This document shows, piece by piece, positions 1 to 6,361 of a DNA stretch of 20,966 nucleotides (position 1 is the first letter of the stretch; the number at the start of each line of letters is the position of its first letter). Source of the DNA: a virus; IMG/VR virus record IMGVR_UViG_3300017746_005971, positions 1-20,966 of that record; one strand, written 5' to 3'. The notes under the pieces were generated by a model. The model ran no database searches and was not told the origin of the DNA. It saw only the letters and a list, made by a program, of their open reading frames with translations. Made by a program: the position numbers and the translations under genes.

Positions 1-648
1 CCATTTAATTCAATTGCTTCAACTGCTTGGACTCATACAATTTTTAGTGATATTAGAGGAAAAGCTGAAAAAGCATCTATGGATTTAGCTAAAGAATATG
101 GTGAACCTTTATGGTGTAGGGGTACGGGTATGAGAAATACCCATTTATTAGCAGTTGCTCCAACAGTATCTAATTCAGTTATTGTAGGGGGTATTAGTGC
201 GGGTATTGAACCACTACCAGCAAATATTTATACTTTTAATGGAGCTAAAGGTACATTTATTAGAAAAAATAAAGTACTACAAGCATTACTAAAAGAAAAA
301 GGTGAAGATAAAGATGAATGGTGGGACCAAATGTTAGTTGATGGGGGGTCTGTAATGAATTTACCTGATACTGTTTTGACCCCAGATGAAAAAGAATTAT
401 TCTTAACATTCCCAGAGGTAAATCAATTAGAATTAGTTAGACAAGCAGCCATTAGACAGAGATATATAGATCAAACACAATCTTTAAATTTATCGTTTGA
501 TGTTAATGATTCCCCAAAATGGATTAATCAAGTACACTTAGAAGGGTGGAAGTTAGGGATTAAAACATTCTATTATTTAAGAACTGATTCAGTAATTAAA
601 GGAGATTTAGGATCTCGTATGGCTGATTGTGTTTCTTGTGATGGTTAA
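1..648 (+). CDS. nrdA: Ribonucleoside-diphosphate reductase alpha subunit, C-terminal part (5' end outside window)
   Basis: The reading frame is open from base 1, so only the last 215 residues are present; the Met at 79 is internal. The product reduces ribonucleoside diphosphates to deoxyribonucleotides, supplying dNTPs for phage DNA synthesis. The visible part carries family hallmarks of class I large subunits: a VAPTxSNS stretch, SAGIEP followed by ANIY, GTFIRKN, RQRYIDQTQSLNL and KTFYYLRT. The protein ends in CVSC plus two residues, matching the mobile C-terminal cysteine pair that passes electrons to the active site and is re-reduced by thioredoxin or glutaredoxin. A thioredoxin-like gene lies at 7529. 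The active-site cysteine and the small subunit (nrdB) are not visible here. It is followed after 18 bases by a methyltransferase gene. Family identity is very secure; assignment to class Ia rather than a related subclass is inferred. Confidence 0.95.
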   Translation, partial: PFNSIASTAWTHTIFSDIRGKAEKASMDLAKEYGEPLWCRGTGMRNTHLLAVAPTVSNSVIVGGISAGIEPLPANIYTFNGAKGTFIRKNKVLQALLKEKGEDKDEWWDQMLVDGGSVMNLPDTVLTPDEKELFLTFPEVNQLELVRQAAIRQRYIDQTQSLNLSFDVNDSPKWINQVHLEGWKLGIKTFYYLRTDSVIKGDLGSRMADCVSCDG

Positions 649-666
649 CGAGAAAATTGTATATAA

Positions 667-1296
667 ATGAAAAAAGAGTTATTTAAATACCCAAAATCTG
701 AAGAAGGAGTCGTTGATGATTTCTATAAAGAAATATTCCATGGTAATGAATATAATAGACATGGTGCAAAGGTTCAAGGTGGTGACGTTTGTATAGATTT
801 AGGTGCTTTTGTTGGAATGTTTTCTCATTATGCTTTAACAAGAGGTGCATCTAAAGTGTATAGTATAGAAATTAATCCTGAAACTTATAAATGCTTAGTA
901 GAAAATACTAAATCAACCCCAGAAATTAAAACATTTTTAGGGGAAGTATCTGATAAACATAATGGTAAAAATTTATATAGTATAGAAGGAATTATAAAAG
1001 ATAACAATCTTAAATGTGTTGATTTTGTTAAAATGGATATTGAATGGGCAGAATACCCAGTTTTAATAAACATGAAAGATTCAACTCTAAATAAAGTTAA
1101 AAAATGGGCTATAGAAATTCATTTAAATTGGTTAGGAGATGGTAATATGTGGACACATGGTTTTGATTTTCACTCTCATAATACTAGTAAATTACTTTAC
1201 ATAATGGATAAGTTTTCAACAAATGGTTTTTCTATAGCATTAGAACACATTCATAAGGAGTGTAATATAATGATGTTATATGCATGGAAACAATAA
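667..1296 (+). CDS. FkbM-family SAM-dependent methyltransferase
   Basis: A 209-residue protein with a Rossmann-type methyltransferase core. The SAM-binding motif I is at about residues 41-56 (VCIDLGAFVGMFSHYA), followed by the acidic end of strand 2 (YSIEINP, about 65-71) and a DFVKMDIEWAEYPVL stretch that matches the D-x-x-K-x-D-x-E-G-x-E signature of FkbM-type enzymes. Members usually O-methylate sugars or small molecules; phages and surface-glycan loci often carry them. The substrate cannot be read from sequence: a sugar, a modified base or a virion glycan are all possible. The length is near the minimal domain, with no extra domain. It starts just after nrdA with no Shine-Dalgarno sequence, and TATATAAATG overlaps its start, so it may have its own promoter or a very short leader. 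Confidence 0.8.
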   Translation: MKKELFKYPKSEEGVVDDFYKEIFHGNEYNRHGAKVQGGDVCIDLGAFVGMFSHYALTRGASKVYSIEINPETYKCLVENTKSTPEIKTFLGEVSDKHNGKNLYSIEGIIKDNNLKCVDFVKMDIEWAEYPVLINMKDSTLNKVKKWAIEIHLNWLGDGNMWTHGFDFHSHNTSKLLYIMDKFSTNGFSIALEHIHKECNIMMLYAWKQ

Positions 1297-1338
1297 TTAA
1301 CGATATGTATAATCACATTAATCATAAATTAAATAAAC

Positions 1339-1596
1339 ATGGCTAGAAAAGCAAAAAAACCAGCAGTAAAAAAGGTAGCGGAAAAACCAGTAAAAGTTAA
1401 TTGGTTTAAGAGAATCTTTAACTCAGTTAAAGGTTGGATAGTAGGAAATGGAATCGAAGGAATTTTAGGATTAATCGTAGGATTAGTACTTTGGACCTTT
1501 GGATACAAAGTTTACGCAGGAGTCGCATTTGGTGTATTCGCTACACGAAATTGGGATTTATTTAAAAATTGGATTTTAAAGTTATTTAAATCATAA
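1339..1596 (+). CDS. Small basic membrane protein, unknown function
   Basis: An 85-residue protein not recognised as a known family. The first 27 or so residues are rich in Lys, Ala and Pro (KAKKPAVKK pattern), followed by an amphipathic WFKRIF segment and two closely spaced hydrophobic stretches (about residues 38-52 and 56-68) that could form a membrane hairpin. The C-terminus is again Trp/Lys-rich. Such a cationic tail plus hairpin is seen in small phage membrane proteins, including some holin-like and inner-membrane effector proteins, but no specific role can be assigned. The start codon is preceded by an A/T-rich tract without a Shine-Dalgarno sequence. A strong terminator follows directly, so this is the last gene of its transcription unit. 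The base composition is typical of the window. Confidence 0.7.
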   Translation: MARKAKKPAVKKVAEKPVKVNWFKRIFNSVKGWIVGNGIEGILGLIVGLVLWTFGYKVYAGVAFGVFATRNWDLFKNWILKLFKS

Positions 1597-1620
1597 TAAA
1601 AATAATTTATTAAAGTTTAA

Positions 1621-1650
1621 AAGAGAGGTGTATTAACACCTCTTTTTTTA
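1621..1650 (+). terminator. Rho-independent terminator after the 1339 gene
   Basis: A perfect 8-bp stem (AGAGGTGT at 1624-1631 with ACACCTCT at 1636-1643) has a 4-nt ATTA loop. It can be extended by G-T and A-T pairs into the flanking A and T runs, and a run of seven T ends at 1649. It separates the nrdA/methyltransferase unit from the lysis genes. A TATATTTA element begins at 1649, directly at the end of the T run, but there is no TTGG box 20 nt upstream, so I do not call a promoter here. Confidence 0.92.
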
Positions 1651-1693
1651 TATTTATCATCAAACAAGTTATATTTCTCAATTAACAGTTTTC

Positions 1694-1960
1694 ATGAATT
1701 TTATTAAAACAAAAATAATGGCTTTTAAAGATATATTTAAAGATGATAACACATATAATGAAAAAACAATTATAGGTTTTTTATCATTTGCTATGATGGG
1801 AATATTCGCCCTTATAGATATAATAACTGGAGTTTGGGGAAAGGAATTAATAATTAGTGATACAATTTTTAATTCTTTCTTAATTGTAACTTTGGGGAGT
1901 TTTGGGATAGATGGAGCTACTAAAATATTTTCTAAAAAACCACCCGTAAGTAGCAGATGA
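1694..1960 (+). CDS. Small two-helix membrane protein, possible holin
   Basis: An 88-residue protein with two predicted membrane segments (about residues 24-45 and 54-75), a charged N-terminus and a short basic C-terminal tail. The size and topology fit class II holins or holin accessory proteins. It lies directly upstream of the endolysin gene and overlaps it by 4 bases (ATGA), so the two are probably translationally coupled. That position is the main argument for a lysis role; there is no family signature I can name. A second protein with better holin-family resemblance lies downstream at 2673, so this one could instead be an antiholin or an unrelated membrane protein. There is no Shine-Dalgarno sequence before the ATG. 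Confidence 0.65.
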   Translation: MNFIKTKIMAFKDIFKDDNTYNEKTIIGFLSFAMMGIFALIDIITGVWGKELIISDTIFNSFLIVTLGSFGIDGATKIFSKKPPVSSR

Positions 1961-2670
1961 AAAAAATCATAAAATGTCCTTCATGCGGTACTGAATATGA
2001 TATGTCAGTAACCCCAAATTGCCCTACACCAAAATCAAATTATCTTTGGATTTTTGATAATGGTCATGGGGGAATAATTGATGGAGTTTATCAAACATCA
2101 GGCAAAAGATCTCCAATTTGGGATGATGGAACTCAATTATTTGAAGGTGAATTCAATAGAGCTATTGTTGAAAGATTAATGAAATTATGCGCAGAAGCTG
2201 GTATTGAATGCGTTAATTTAGTCGATACTCAAGAAGATATACCGTTATCTGAACGTACAGATAGAGCAAATGACTTACATAGAAAGCGAGCAGACAAAGA
2301 TGGTAAAAGCATTTATGTTTCTATACATGCAAATGGATTTAGTGATGAATCAGCAAATGGTTGGTCATGTTATACATCAATAGGTGAAACGAAATCAGAT
2401 AAAATTGCAAGTGTGTTATATAAAAAAGCAGAAACTGAATTTGAAGGTGAATATATTAGAAAAGATACCTACTCAGATGGTGATGCAGATAAAGAATCTA
2501 ATTTTTGGGTTTTATCTAAAACTGTAATGCCTGCCATATTAAGTGAAAATTTCTTCATGACTAACTATGATAACTGTCATAAGTACTTATTAAGTGAAGA
2601 AGGAAGAGATAGAATTGCAAAAATTCATTTTCAAATGATTCAAGAGGTGGAAAATAAAAAATTAATTTAA
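1957..2670 (+). CDS. N-acetylmuramoyl-L-alanine amidase (Amidase_3-type endolysin)
   Basis: A 237-residue zinc amidase expected to cut the bond between N-acetylmuramic acid and the peptide stem, releasing virions at lysis. The catalytic core runs from about residue 28 to 228. Likely zinc ligands are His37 in DNGHGG, Glu65 in GEFNR and His124 in SIHAN, with the catalytic Glu197 in LSENFF; this is the Amidase_3 pattern. There is no signal peptide, so export would need a holin; candidates flank it on both sides. The N-terminus is unusual: CPSC at residues 7-10 and another Cys at 22 look like part of a small zinc ribbon ahead of the enzyme domain. No separate cell-wall-binding domain is seen at the C-terminus. 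Confidence 0.92.
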   Translation: MKKIIKCPSCGTEYDMSVTPNCPTPKSNYLWIFDNGHGGIIDGVYQTSGKRSPIWDDGTQLFEGEFNRAIVERLMKLCAEAGIECVNLVDTQEDIPLSERTDRANDLHRKRADKDGKSIYVSIHANGFSDESANGWSCYTSIGETKSDKIASVLYKKAETEFEGEYIRKDTYSDGDADKESNFWVLSKTVMPAILSENFFMTNYDNCHKYLLSEEGRDRIAKIHFQMIQEVENKKLI

Positions 2671-2672
2671 CA

Positions 2673-3086
2673 ATGACAACAAAATTAACTATAGTGGGAA
2701 TAACATCATTTTGTACATATTTATGTACCTATTTTTTAAACTTATCAATGGATAACATGGAACAGTACTTAGCAGTAGCAGCTGTGTTATGGTTAGATGG
2801 TGTTTTTGGTATATGGGCGGGAATCAAGAGAGAAGGATTTAAAACTTATAAAGCTTTAAGAATAACAAGAAATACAGCTGTATGGTTAGCTATACTAACT
2901 GTAATATTAATGGTTGAAAAAGGATTTACAGGAGTAGGTTGGCTTTCTGAAGTAACAATCGTACCATTCATGATATTACAGTTAATAAGTGCCCTAAAAA
3001 ATGCATCTATGGCTGGTTTAATAAAAGTAGAAGAACTAAATAAAATATTAGACCGAATAGATAAGCATAAGGGTTTTAGAAACTAA
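2673..3086 (+). CDS. Phage holin family protein
   Basis: A 137-residue membrane protein with about three to four hydrophobic segments (roughly residues 8-24, 30-50, 68-82 and 90-106). The motif WLDGVFGIWAGIKREG, followed by a basic stretch with TRN, resembles the Phage_holin_4 (toxin-secretion/lysis holin) family, in which a conserved Asp and Gly lie at the end of a helix before a charged loop. It would form membrane lesions that let the amidase reach the cell wall. It begins 2 bases after the endolysin stop, consistent with a lysis cassette. The C-terminal part (about 115-137) is charged and probably cytoplasmic. The family call rests on motif memory and context rather than alignment. Confidence 0.75.
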   Translation: MTTKLTIVGITSFCTYLCTYFLNLSMDNMEQYLAVAAVLWLDGVFGIWAGIKREGFKTYKALRITRNTAVWLAILTVILMVEKGFTGVGWLSEVTIVPFMILQLISALKNASMAGLIKVEELNKILDRIDKHKGFRN

Positions 3087-3097
3087 AACTTAAAAAT

Positions 3098-4207
3098 ATG
3101 CTTAAGAAAATCCAAGAAAGAATATTTCCTTTCATAATTGCACTATCAGCACTATCTGTTAGTGCTTCTGCTGCTTTCTATTCTGTTAGTGGTCTCAGTA
3201 AGTTGTTTGCAGGAGCAGCATTTGCTGTTATAGTAATGGCAGCTTCTTTAGAAGTTGCTAAGTTAGTTATTGCTTCTTTACTCTATCAATATAGAAAAAC
3301 TCTTCCAATTTTATTAAAATTTTATTTATCAATAGCTTGTTTTGTATTAATATTAATTACTAGTATGGGTATTTATGGGTTTTTATCTGCAGCATACCAG
3401 GAAACATCAGCTAAAGCCGGAAGTGTAGATTCCCAAATTGCATTAATTGAAACCAAAAGAGATAATATTAGGGAACAGTTAGCGGTGTATAATGACGAAA
3501 AAAGCACTATTAATAGTGCCGTAGCTGATTTACGTACGGGTTTATCTAACAATAAAATACAATATACAAACGCTGAAGGCGTATTAATAACTACAACCTC
3601 TAGGGCAACACGTCAATCATTAGAAAAACAACTAGACCAAGCTATTGAACGTCAAAATAAAATTAATTCTAAGGTAGATACTTTAAATGAGCAATTATTT
3701 AATTATGAAACTGAAATAGTAGAAGTATCAGTTAATAATGATATAGCAGGAGAACTAGGCCCACTTAAATACCTATCAGGGTTAACTGGGATTCCTATGG
3801 ACCAAATTATTAATTACCTTTTATTAACTATTATATTTGTGTTTGATCCATTAGCTATTGCTTTAGTAATTGCAGCTAATTATGCCTTTGAAAAATTAAG
3901 GCCTAAAACAAAAAAAAACCTTTACGGTGAGAAGGTAATAATTGAAGATAAAGACCCTATAGAAAATCTACAAGACGAAGATGAATGGGAAGCAGCTGAA
4001 AGGAGAATGAATATAATAGGTCAAAATGGGAATGATGGAGACCATTACTATGATGAGCCCTTAAGTAAAGAAAATTTAGAGGAACAGCTATCATCAACTT
4101 CTAAAAATAGAAAATATGGGAGTAAAGGGTGGAAAACTCTAGAAAAAAAATTACAAAATTTAAAAAAAAAAGATGATCGTAATGATGATCTTACTATAAA
4201 ATATTAA
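3098..4207 (+). CDS. Large membrane protein with periplasmic-type coiled coil, unknown function
   Basis: A 369-residue protein not assigned to a characterised family. It has three hydrophobic segments near the N-terminus (about residues 10-30, 36-62 and 71-97), a long heptad-rich region (about 106-208, rich in Gln, Glu and Lys), then a fourth membrane segment (about 238-262) containing FVFDPLAIALVIAANYAF, and an acidic then basic hydrophilic tail to the end. This layout suggests two pairs of helices with a coiled coil on one side of the membrane. I have seen similar FDPLA-containing membrane proteins in tailed phages without a known role. Its place after the lysis cassette allows a spanin-like or envelope-remodelling role, but virion or superinfection-exclusion roles are equally open. 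A terminator follows it. Confidence 0.75.
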   Translation: MLKKIQERIFPFIIALSALSVSASAAFYSVSGLSKLFAGAAFAVIVMAASLEVAKLVIASLLYQYRKTLPILLKFYLSIACFVLILITSMGIYGFLSAAYQETSAKAGSVDSQIALIETKRDNIREQLAVYNDEKSTINSAVADLRTGLSNNKIQYTNAEGVLITTTSRATRQSLEKQLDQAIERQNKINSKVDTLNEQLFNYETEIVEVSVNNDIAGELGPLKYLSGLTGIPMDQIINYLLLTIIFVFDPLAIALVIAANYAFEKLRPKTKKNLYGEKVIIEDKDPIENLQDEDEWEAAERRMNIIGQNGNDGDHYYDEPLSKENLEEQLSSTSKNRKYGSKGWKTLEKKLQNLKKKDDRNDDLTIKY

Positions 4208-4230
4208 AAATAAATTAAAGATTTCCGCGT

Positions 4231-4258
4231 AGGGGGTTGGCTTAGCCATCCCCCTTTT
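4231..4258 (+). terminator. Hairpin terminator after the coiled-coil membrane protein
   Basis: A GC-rich hairpin in an AT-rich background: A-G5-x-TGG (4231-4240) pairs with CCA-x-C5-T (4246-4255) around a CTTAG loop, with one T-T mismatch, followed by TTTT. It is the likely end of the lysis transcription unit. Its left arm contains the TTGG box of a promoter-like element that reads into the next gene. Confidence 0.85.
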
Positions 4259-4267
4259 GTATATTTA
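4237..4267 (+). promoter_or_regulatory. Promoter-like element P1 (TTGG, 20-nt spacing, TATATTTA)
   Basis: TTG at 4237-4239 (TTGG) is followed after exactly 20 nt by TATATT at 4260-4265. The same geometry recurs upstream of three other genes in intergenic gaps (11232, 17982, 20549). It resembles Bacteroidota promoters (-33 TTG, -7 TAnnTTTG). If it is active, transcription would start near 4272, which favours translation of the next gene from 4306 rather than 4276. Confidence 0.65.
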
Positions 4268-4305
4268 CCAGGTAAATGAGGTGCGAACCTAAATCAATTA
4301 AAATT

Positions 4306-4752
4306 ATGCTTAAAAAGGTACCTAAAAAACCTAGTGGGAGAAGAGCTTTACCCTTTTATTGGTGGAGAAGGTATAAAACTCATAAACCTTTACCCTCTAA
4401 ATATCCTCTACTTCAAAAAATTCAAAATGGAGATTTTAAATATTCTCCATTTTTCCAACAAGCTGAATGGGAATTACATTGGATGAAAGATGAACAAGAA
4501 GAATTTATAAAAAATTATCAAGGAAGAGAACCAGAACTAGATTATCTTTATATGGAGATTGAATTACGTGCCAGAAAACGTTACAATAAACTTATAGAAG
4601 ATGCTTATAAGGATGAAAATGAAAAATTAGAAAAAATTGTTACTTTATTCTGTAAAAACTTCAAAATACAAAAAGAAGAATTTAAAGATTTAATATCTAA
4701 ATTTGATAAAAATTTAGAAAGTTTATATAATTATTGTAAAAAATACTATTAA
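4306..4752 (+). CDS. Hypothetical protein, Trp/Lys-rich
   Basis: A 148-residue protein I do not recognise. An in-frame ATG at 4276 would add ten residues, but the upstream promoter P1 would start transcription only a few bases before it. The ATG at 4306 has an A/T-rich leader like its neighbours and a start (MLKK) similar to other genes here, so I prefer it. The N-terminal third is basic and aromatic (FYWWRRYKTHK), the middle has a Trp/Glu-rich segment (AEWELHWMKDEQEEF), and the rest is predicted helical and charged, with no membrane segment or known motif. It is the first gene of the unit leading to the transglycosylase gene and overlaps a small membrane ORF by TAATG. Confidence 0.7.
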   Translation: MLKKVPKKPSGRRALPFYWWRRYKTHKPLPSKYPLLQKIQNGDFKYSPFFQQAEWELHWMKDEQEEFIKNYQGREPELDYLYMEIELRARKRYNKLIEDAYKDENEKLEKIVTLFCKNFKIQKEEFKDLISKFDKNLESLYNYCKKYY

Positions 4753-4901
4753 TGGTAGAATTTATTAAACATGCTTTAGGAATTTGTGGTGAGCATTGGC
4801 ACCCAAATATTTTCACATTTATTTTAAGTGGGCTTGGATTTACTCCTGTCTTAGCGTATATTAAATACAAATATAAAACCTATAACAATAATGAAGATTA
4901 A
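4752..4901 (+). CDS. Small 49-residue membrane ORF between 4306 gene and the transglycosylase
   Basis: An open frame of 49 codons starts at the ATG that overlaps the previous stop (TAATG) and ends 11 bases inside the next gene. The protein begins MVEFIKHALG, contains CGEHWHPN, has one hydrophobic segment (about residues 19-35) and ends in a basic then acidic tail (KYKYKTYNNNED). Without it the 138 bases between the flanking genes would be the longest gap in the window, and its tight overlaps on both sides match the packing of the other genes. A one-helix membrane protein of unknown role is the best description. A Cys/His/Trp-containing motif directly before the helix is its only distinctive feature. 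Confidence 0.65.
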   Translation: MVEFIKHALGICGEHWHPNIFTFILSGLGFTPVLAYIKYKYKTYNNNED

Positions 4902-5682
4902 AGTAAGTCATGAAACTCCTCTTTGCTTGTTAGATGATAGTCAAAAATTTAATGATTATGATTATTGTCTCCCCCATCTATTAGATGAAGAACCGGCATA
5001 TGAAAAATATTTTAGAAAAGCAAAAAAAGAAGGACGTTACATTATAATGGATAACTCACTCCATGAGTTAGGTGAAGCTTACACCCATGAACGTCTTATA
5101 TATTGGATTAACGAATTAGAACCTAATGAATTTATAATTCCAGATGTTTGGGAAAATGCTGAAGAATCTATCCAAAATGCTGAAATATGGAACCTTTATG
5201 ACTTTCCTGAAGGGGTTGAAAAAGTAGTAGTTGTACAGGCAACAACATTACATGAGGCTGCTCAATGTGTTAAAGCTTATAAAAACCTAGGGTACGGAAA
5301 AATTTGTTTTTCTTATGGTGCTTCTTATTATAATGATATATGCACTCATCCTAATAAAGACTTAGGTAAAGCATTAGGAAGATTATTTGTCATTTCAACC
5401 TTAATAAAGACTGGAGAAATAAAACAAGATGATAGAATCCATTTATTAGGCTGTGCTGTGCCTCAAGAATTTGGGTGGTATAATGGAATTAATTGTATTG
5501 AATCTATTGATACTTCTAACCCCGTAATGGCCTCTATAGAAAATACAAAATACAACCTTTCAGGATTAAATCATAAACCTAAGGCTAACATGAATGATTA
5601 TTTTTTTATGTTAGATGATCAAATAGATTATGATTTACTAGAAAATAATTTAAAAATGTTTAAACAAATAAATAATATATAA
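4891..5682 (+). CDS. dpdA: Short TGT-like DNA guanine transglycosylase (DpdA-like), putative
   Basis: A 263-residue protein with sequence marks of the tRNA-guanine transglycosylase fold. Residues that line up by motif with TGT are Asp54 in IIMDNS (DSGG equivalent), Asp85 in IIPDVW, Gln116 in VVVQATT (IVQGG equivalent), HLLG at 184-187, and Asp207 in the ESIDTSNP segment, where the catalytic nucleophile would lie. DpdA enzymes of this superfamily swap guanine in DNA for a 7-deazaguanine such as preQ0. The protein is about 110 residues shorter than bacterial TGT and has no clustered CxCxxC zinc motif. The neighbouring queC, queD, queE and folE supply the substrate, which makes a DNA rather than tRNA target likely. 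Another base-exchange enzyme or a diverged TIM-barrel protein remains possible. Confidence 0.72.
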   Translation: MKIKVSHETPLCLLDDSQKFNDYDYCLPHLLDEEPAYEKYFRKAKKEGRYIIMDNSLHELGEAYTHERLIYWINELEPNEFIIPDVWENAEESIQNAEIWNLYDFPEGVEKVVVVQATTLHEAAQCVKAYKNLGYGKICFSYGASYYNDICTHPNKDLGKALGRLFVISTLIKTGEIKQDDRIHLLGCAVPQEFGWYNGINCIESIDTSNPVMASIENTKYNLSGLNHKPKANMNDYFFMLDDQIDYDLLENNLKMFKQINNI

Positions 5683-5683
5683 T

Positions 5684-5896
5684 ATGGAAATGCTTAGTTT
5701 ATATGACTATCAAGGTCATGCAGATAAAAATGGGACAGGGTTAAAAGTTAATACCTATGCACAACTTAGAAACCAACCTTACGAAAAAAGGTTATTAGAA
5801 TTTAATAATACAGAAGTATTTTTATATACTCGAGAATTTTTAGATGAATATTTTGAAATAGCAAAAATCTTTAATAATGAATTTGTAGTAGAATAA
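5684..5896 (+). CDS. Hypothetical small protein (70 aa)
   Basis: A 70-residue soluble protein I do not recognise. It starts one base after the stop of the transglycosylase gene (TAATATG) and ends one base before the next gene, so it is part of the same operon. The N-terminal half (LSLYDYQGHADKNGTGLKV) is polar and the second half is acidic and aromatic (FLYTREFLDEYFEIA). No metal-binding, membrane or nucleotide-binding motif is visible. A second Met two codons in is an alternative start. The context suggests an accessory role in, or simple linkage to, the base-modification cluster. Confidence 0.65.
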   Translation: MEMLSLYDYQGHADKNGTGLKVNTYAQLRNQPYEKRLLEFNNTEVFLYTREFLDEYFEIAKIFNNEFVVE

Positions 5897-5897
5897 T

Positions 5898-6092
5898 ATG
5901 GCAAAGTTAACAAGAAATGTAAATTACGCAAATTACAGATGGGAAGAATATGTGCTAACAGAAGAAGAATTAGCACAGTGGAAAACAGGTAATGAAGATC
6001 TCCAACAAGAAATCATAGATAATGCAGATTGGGACTTAGTAAGAGATAAACCAATTGATGATTATAGTGAACCAAAATTTGTAGAAGAATAA
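5898..6092 (+). CDS. Hypothetical small acidic protein (64 aa)
   Basis: A 64-residue protein without recognisable family. The first 20 residues are basic and aromatic (NVNYANYRWEEY), and the rest is strongly acidic, with TEEELAQW and an Asp/Glu-rich C-terminus. The alternating aromatic and acidic surface could bind a basic partner or mimic nucleic acid, but this is speculation. It lies between two other small genes with 1-base and 4-base gaps, and its start is preceded by AATAAT as in its neighbours. Confidence 0.65.
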   Translation: MAKLTRNVNYANYRWEEYVLTEEELAQWKTGNEDLQQEIIDNADWDLVRDKPIDDYSEPKFVEE

Positions 6093-6096
6093 TAAT

Positions 6097-6312
6097 ATGA
6101 CATTAAAAAAACAAACAATAAGAGGGTTAGAAAATATCCAATTAAATGGAGAACCTACTACTAAAGAAGAATTAATTACTTTAAGTGAAAGTTGGTCTGA
6201 AAATGAAGAAATCATAGTAAGAAAAATTTTAAAGCAAGGTGGAAAATGTAAAGTAGGTTCAGACATTATAACAGTAAAAAGACAAGATCCTATTTATAGT
6301 TTAGTAAGATAA
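6097..6312 (+). CDS. Hypothetical small protein (71 aa)
   Basis: A 71-residue mixed-charge protein I do not recognise. It has a Lys-rich N-terminus, a central acidic helix (LITLSESWSENEEIIVRKIL) and a C-terminal part with KQGGKCKVGSD that might form a beta hairpin. It has a single Cys and no membrane segment. It closes the three-gene run of small ORFs between the transglycosylase gene and queC; a 49-base gap follows, so queC may have its own promoter. Confidence 0.65.
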   Translation: MTLKKQTIRGLENIQLNGEPTTKEELITLSESWSENEEIIVRKILKQGGKCKVGSDIITVKRQDPIYSLVR

Positions 6313-6323
6313 AAGCGTTAGCC

Positions 6324-6335
6324 TATACGTATAAT
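6324..6335 (+). promoter_or_regulatory. Palindrome and -10-like element upstream of queC
   Basis: The perfect 10-bp palindrome TATACGTATA (6324-6333) overlaps TATAAT (6330-6335), 26 bases before the queC start, in a gap of 49 bases. It could be a promoter -10 box with an overlapping operator. No TTG box at the spacing seen elsewhere is present, so the call is weak. Confidence 0.35.
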
Positions 6336-6361
6336 ACCTGGCAAATAATAAAATAAATAAA

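Noticed and set aside
885-1073. Minus-strand open frame within the methyltransferase gene
   Set aside because: It lies wholly inside a well-supported + strand gene and its translation has no recognisable motif; other minus-strand frames (for example 5779-5976, 13617-13835, 18783-19163, 19799-20053) are rejected for the same reason.
1303-1313. ATATGTATAAT element before the 1339 gene, repeated at 17463
   Set aside because: Two short A/T-rich matches without a matching upstream box are expected by chance at this base composition.
1649-1656. A fifth promoter of the TTGG/TATATT type after the first terminator
   Set aside because: TATATTTA is present but the bases at the required upstream distance are AGG, not TTG.
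4276-4305. Longer start of the hypothetical protein gene at 4276
   Set aside because: It would lie only a few bases after the TATATTTA of promoter P1, while the ATG at 4306 has the A/T-rich leader typical here. It remains possible if the promoter is not real.
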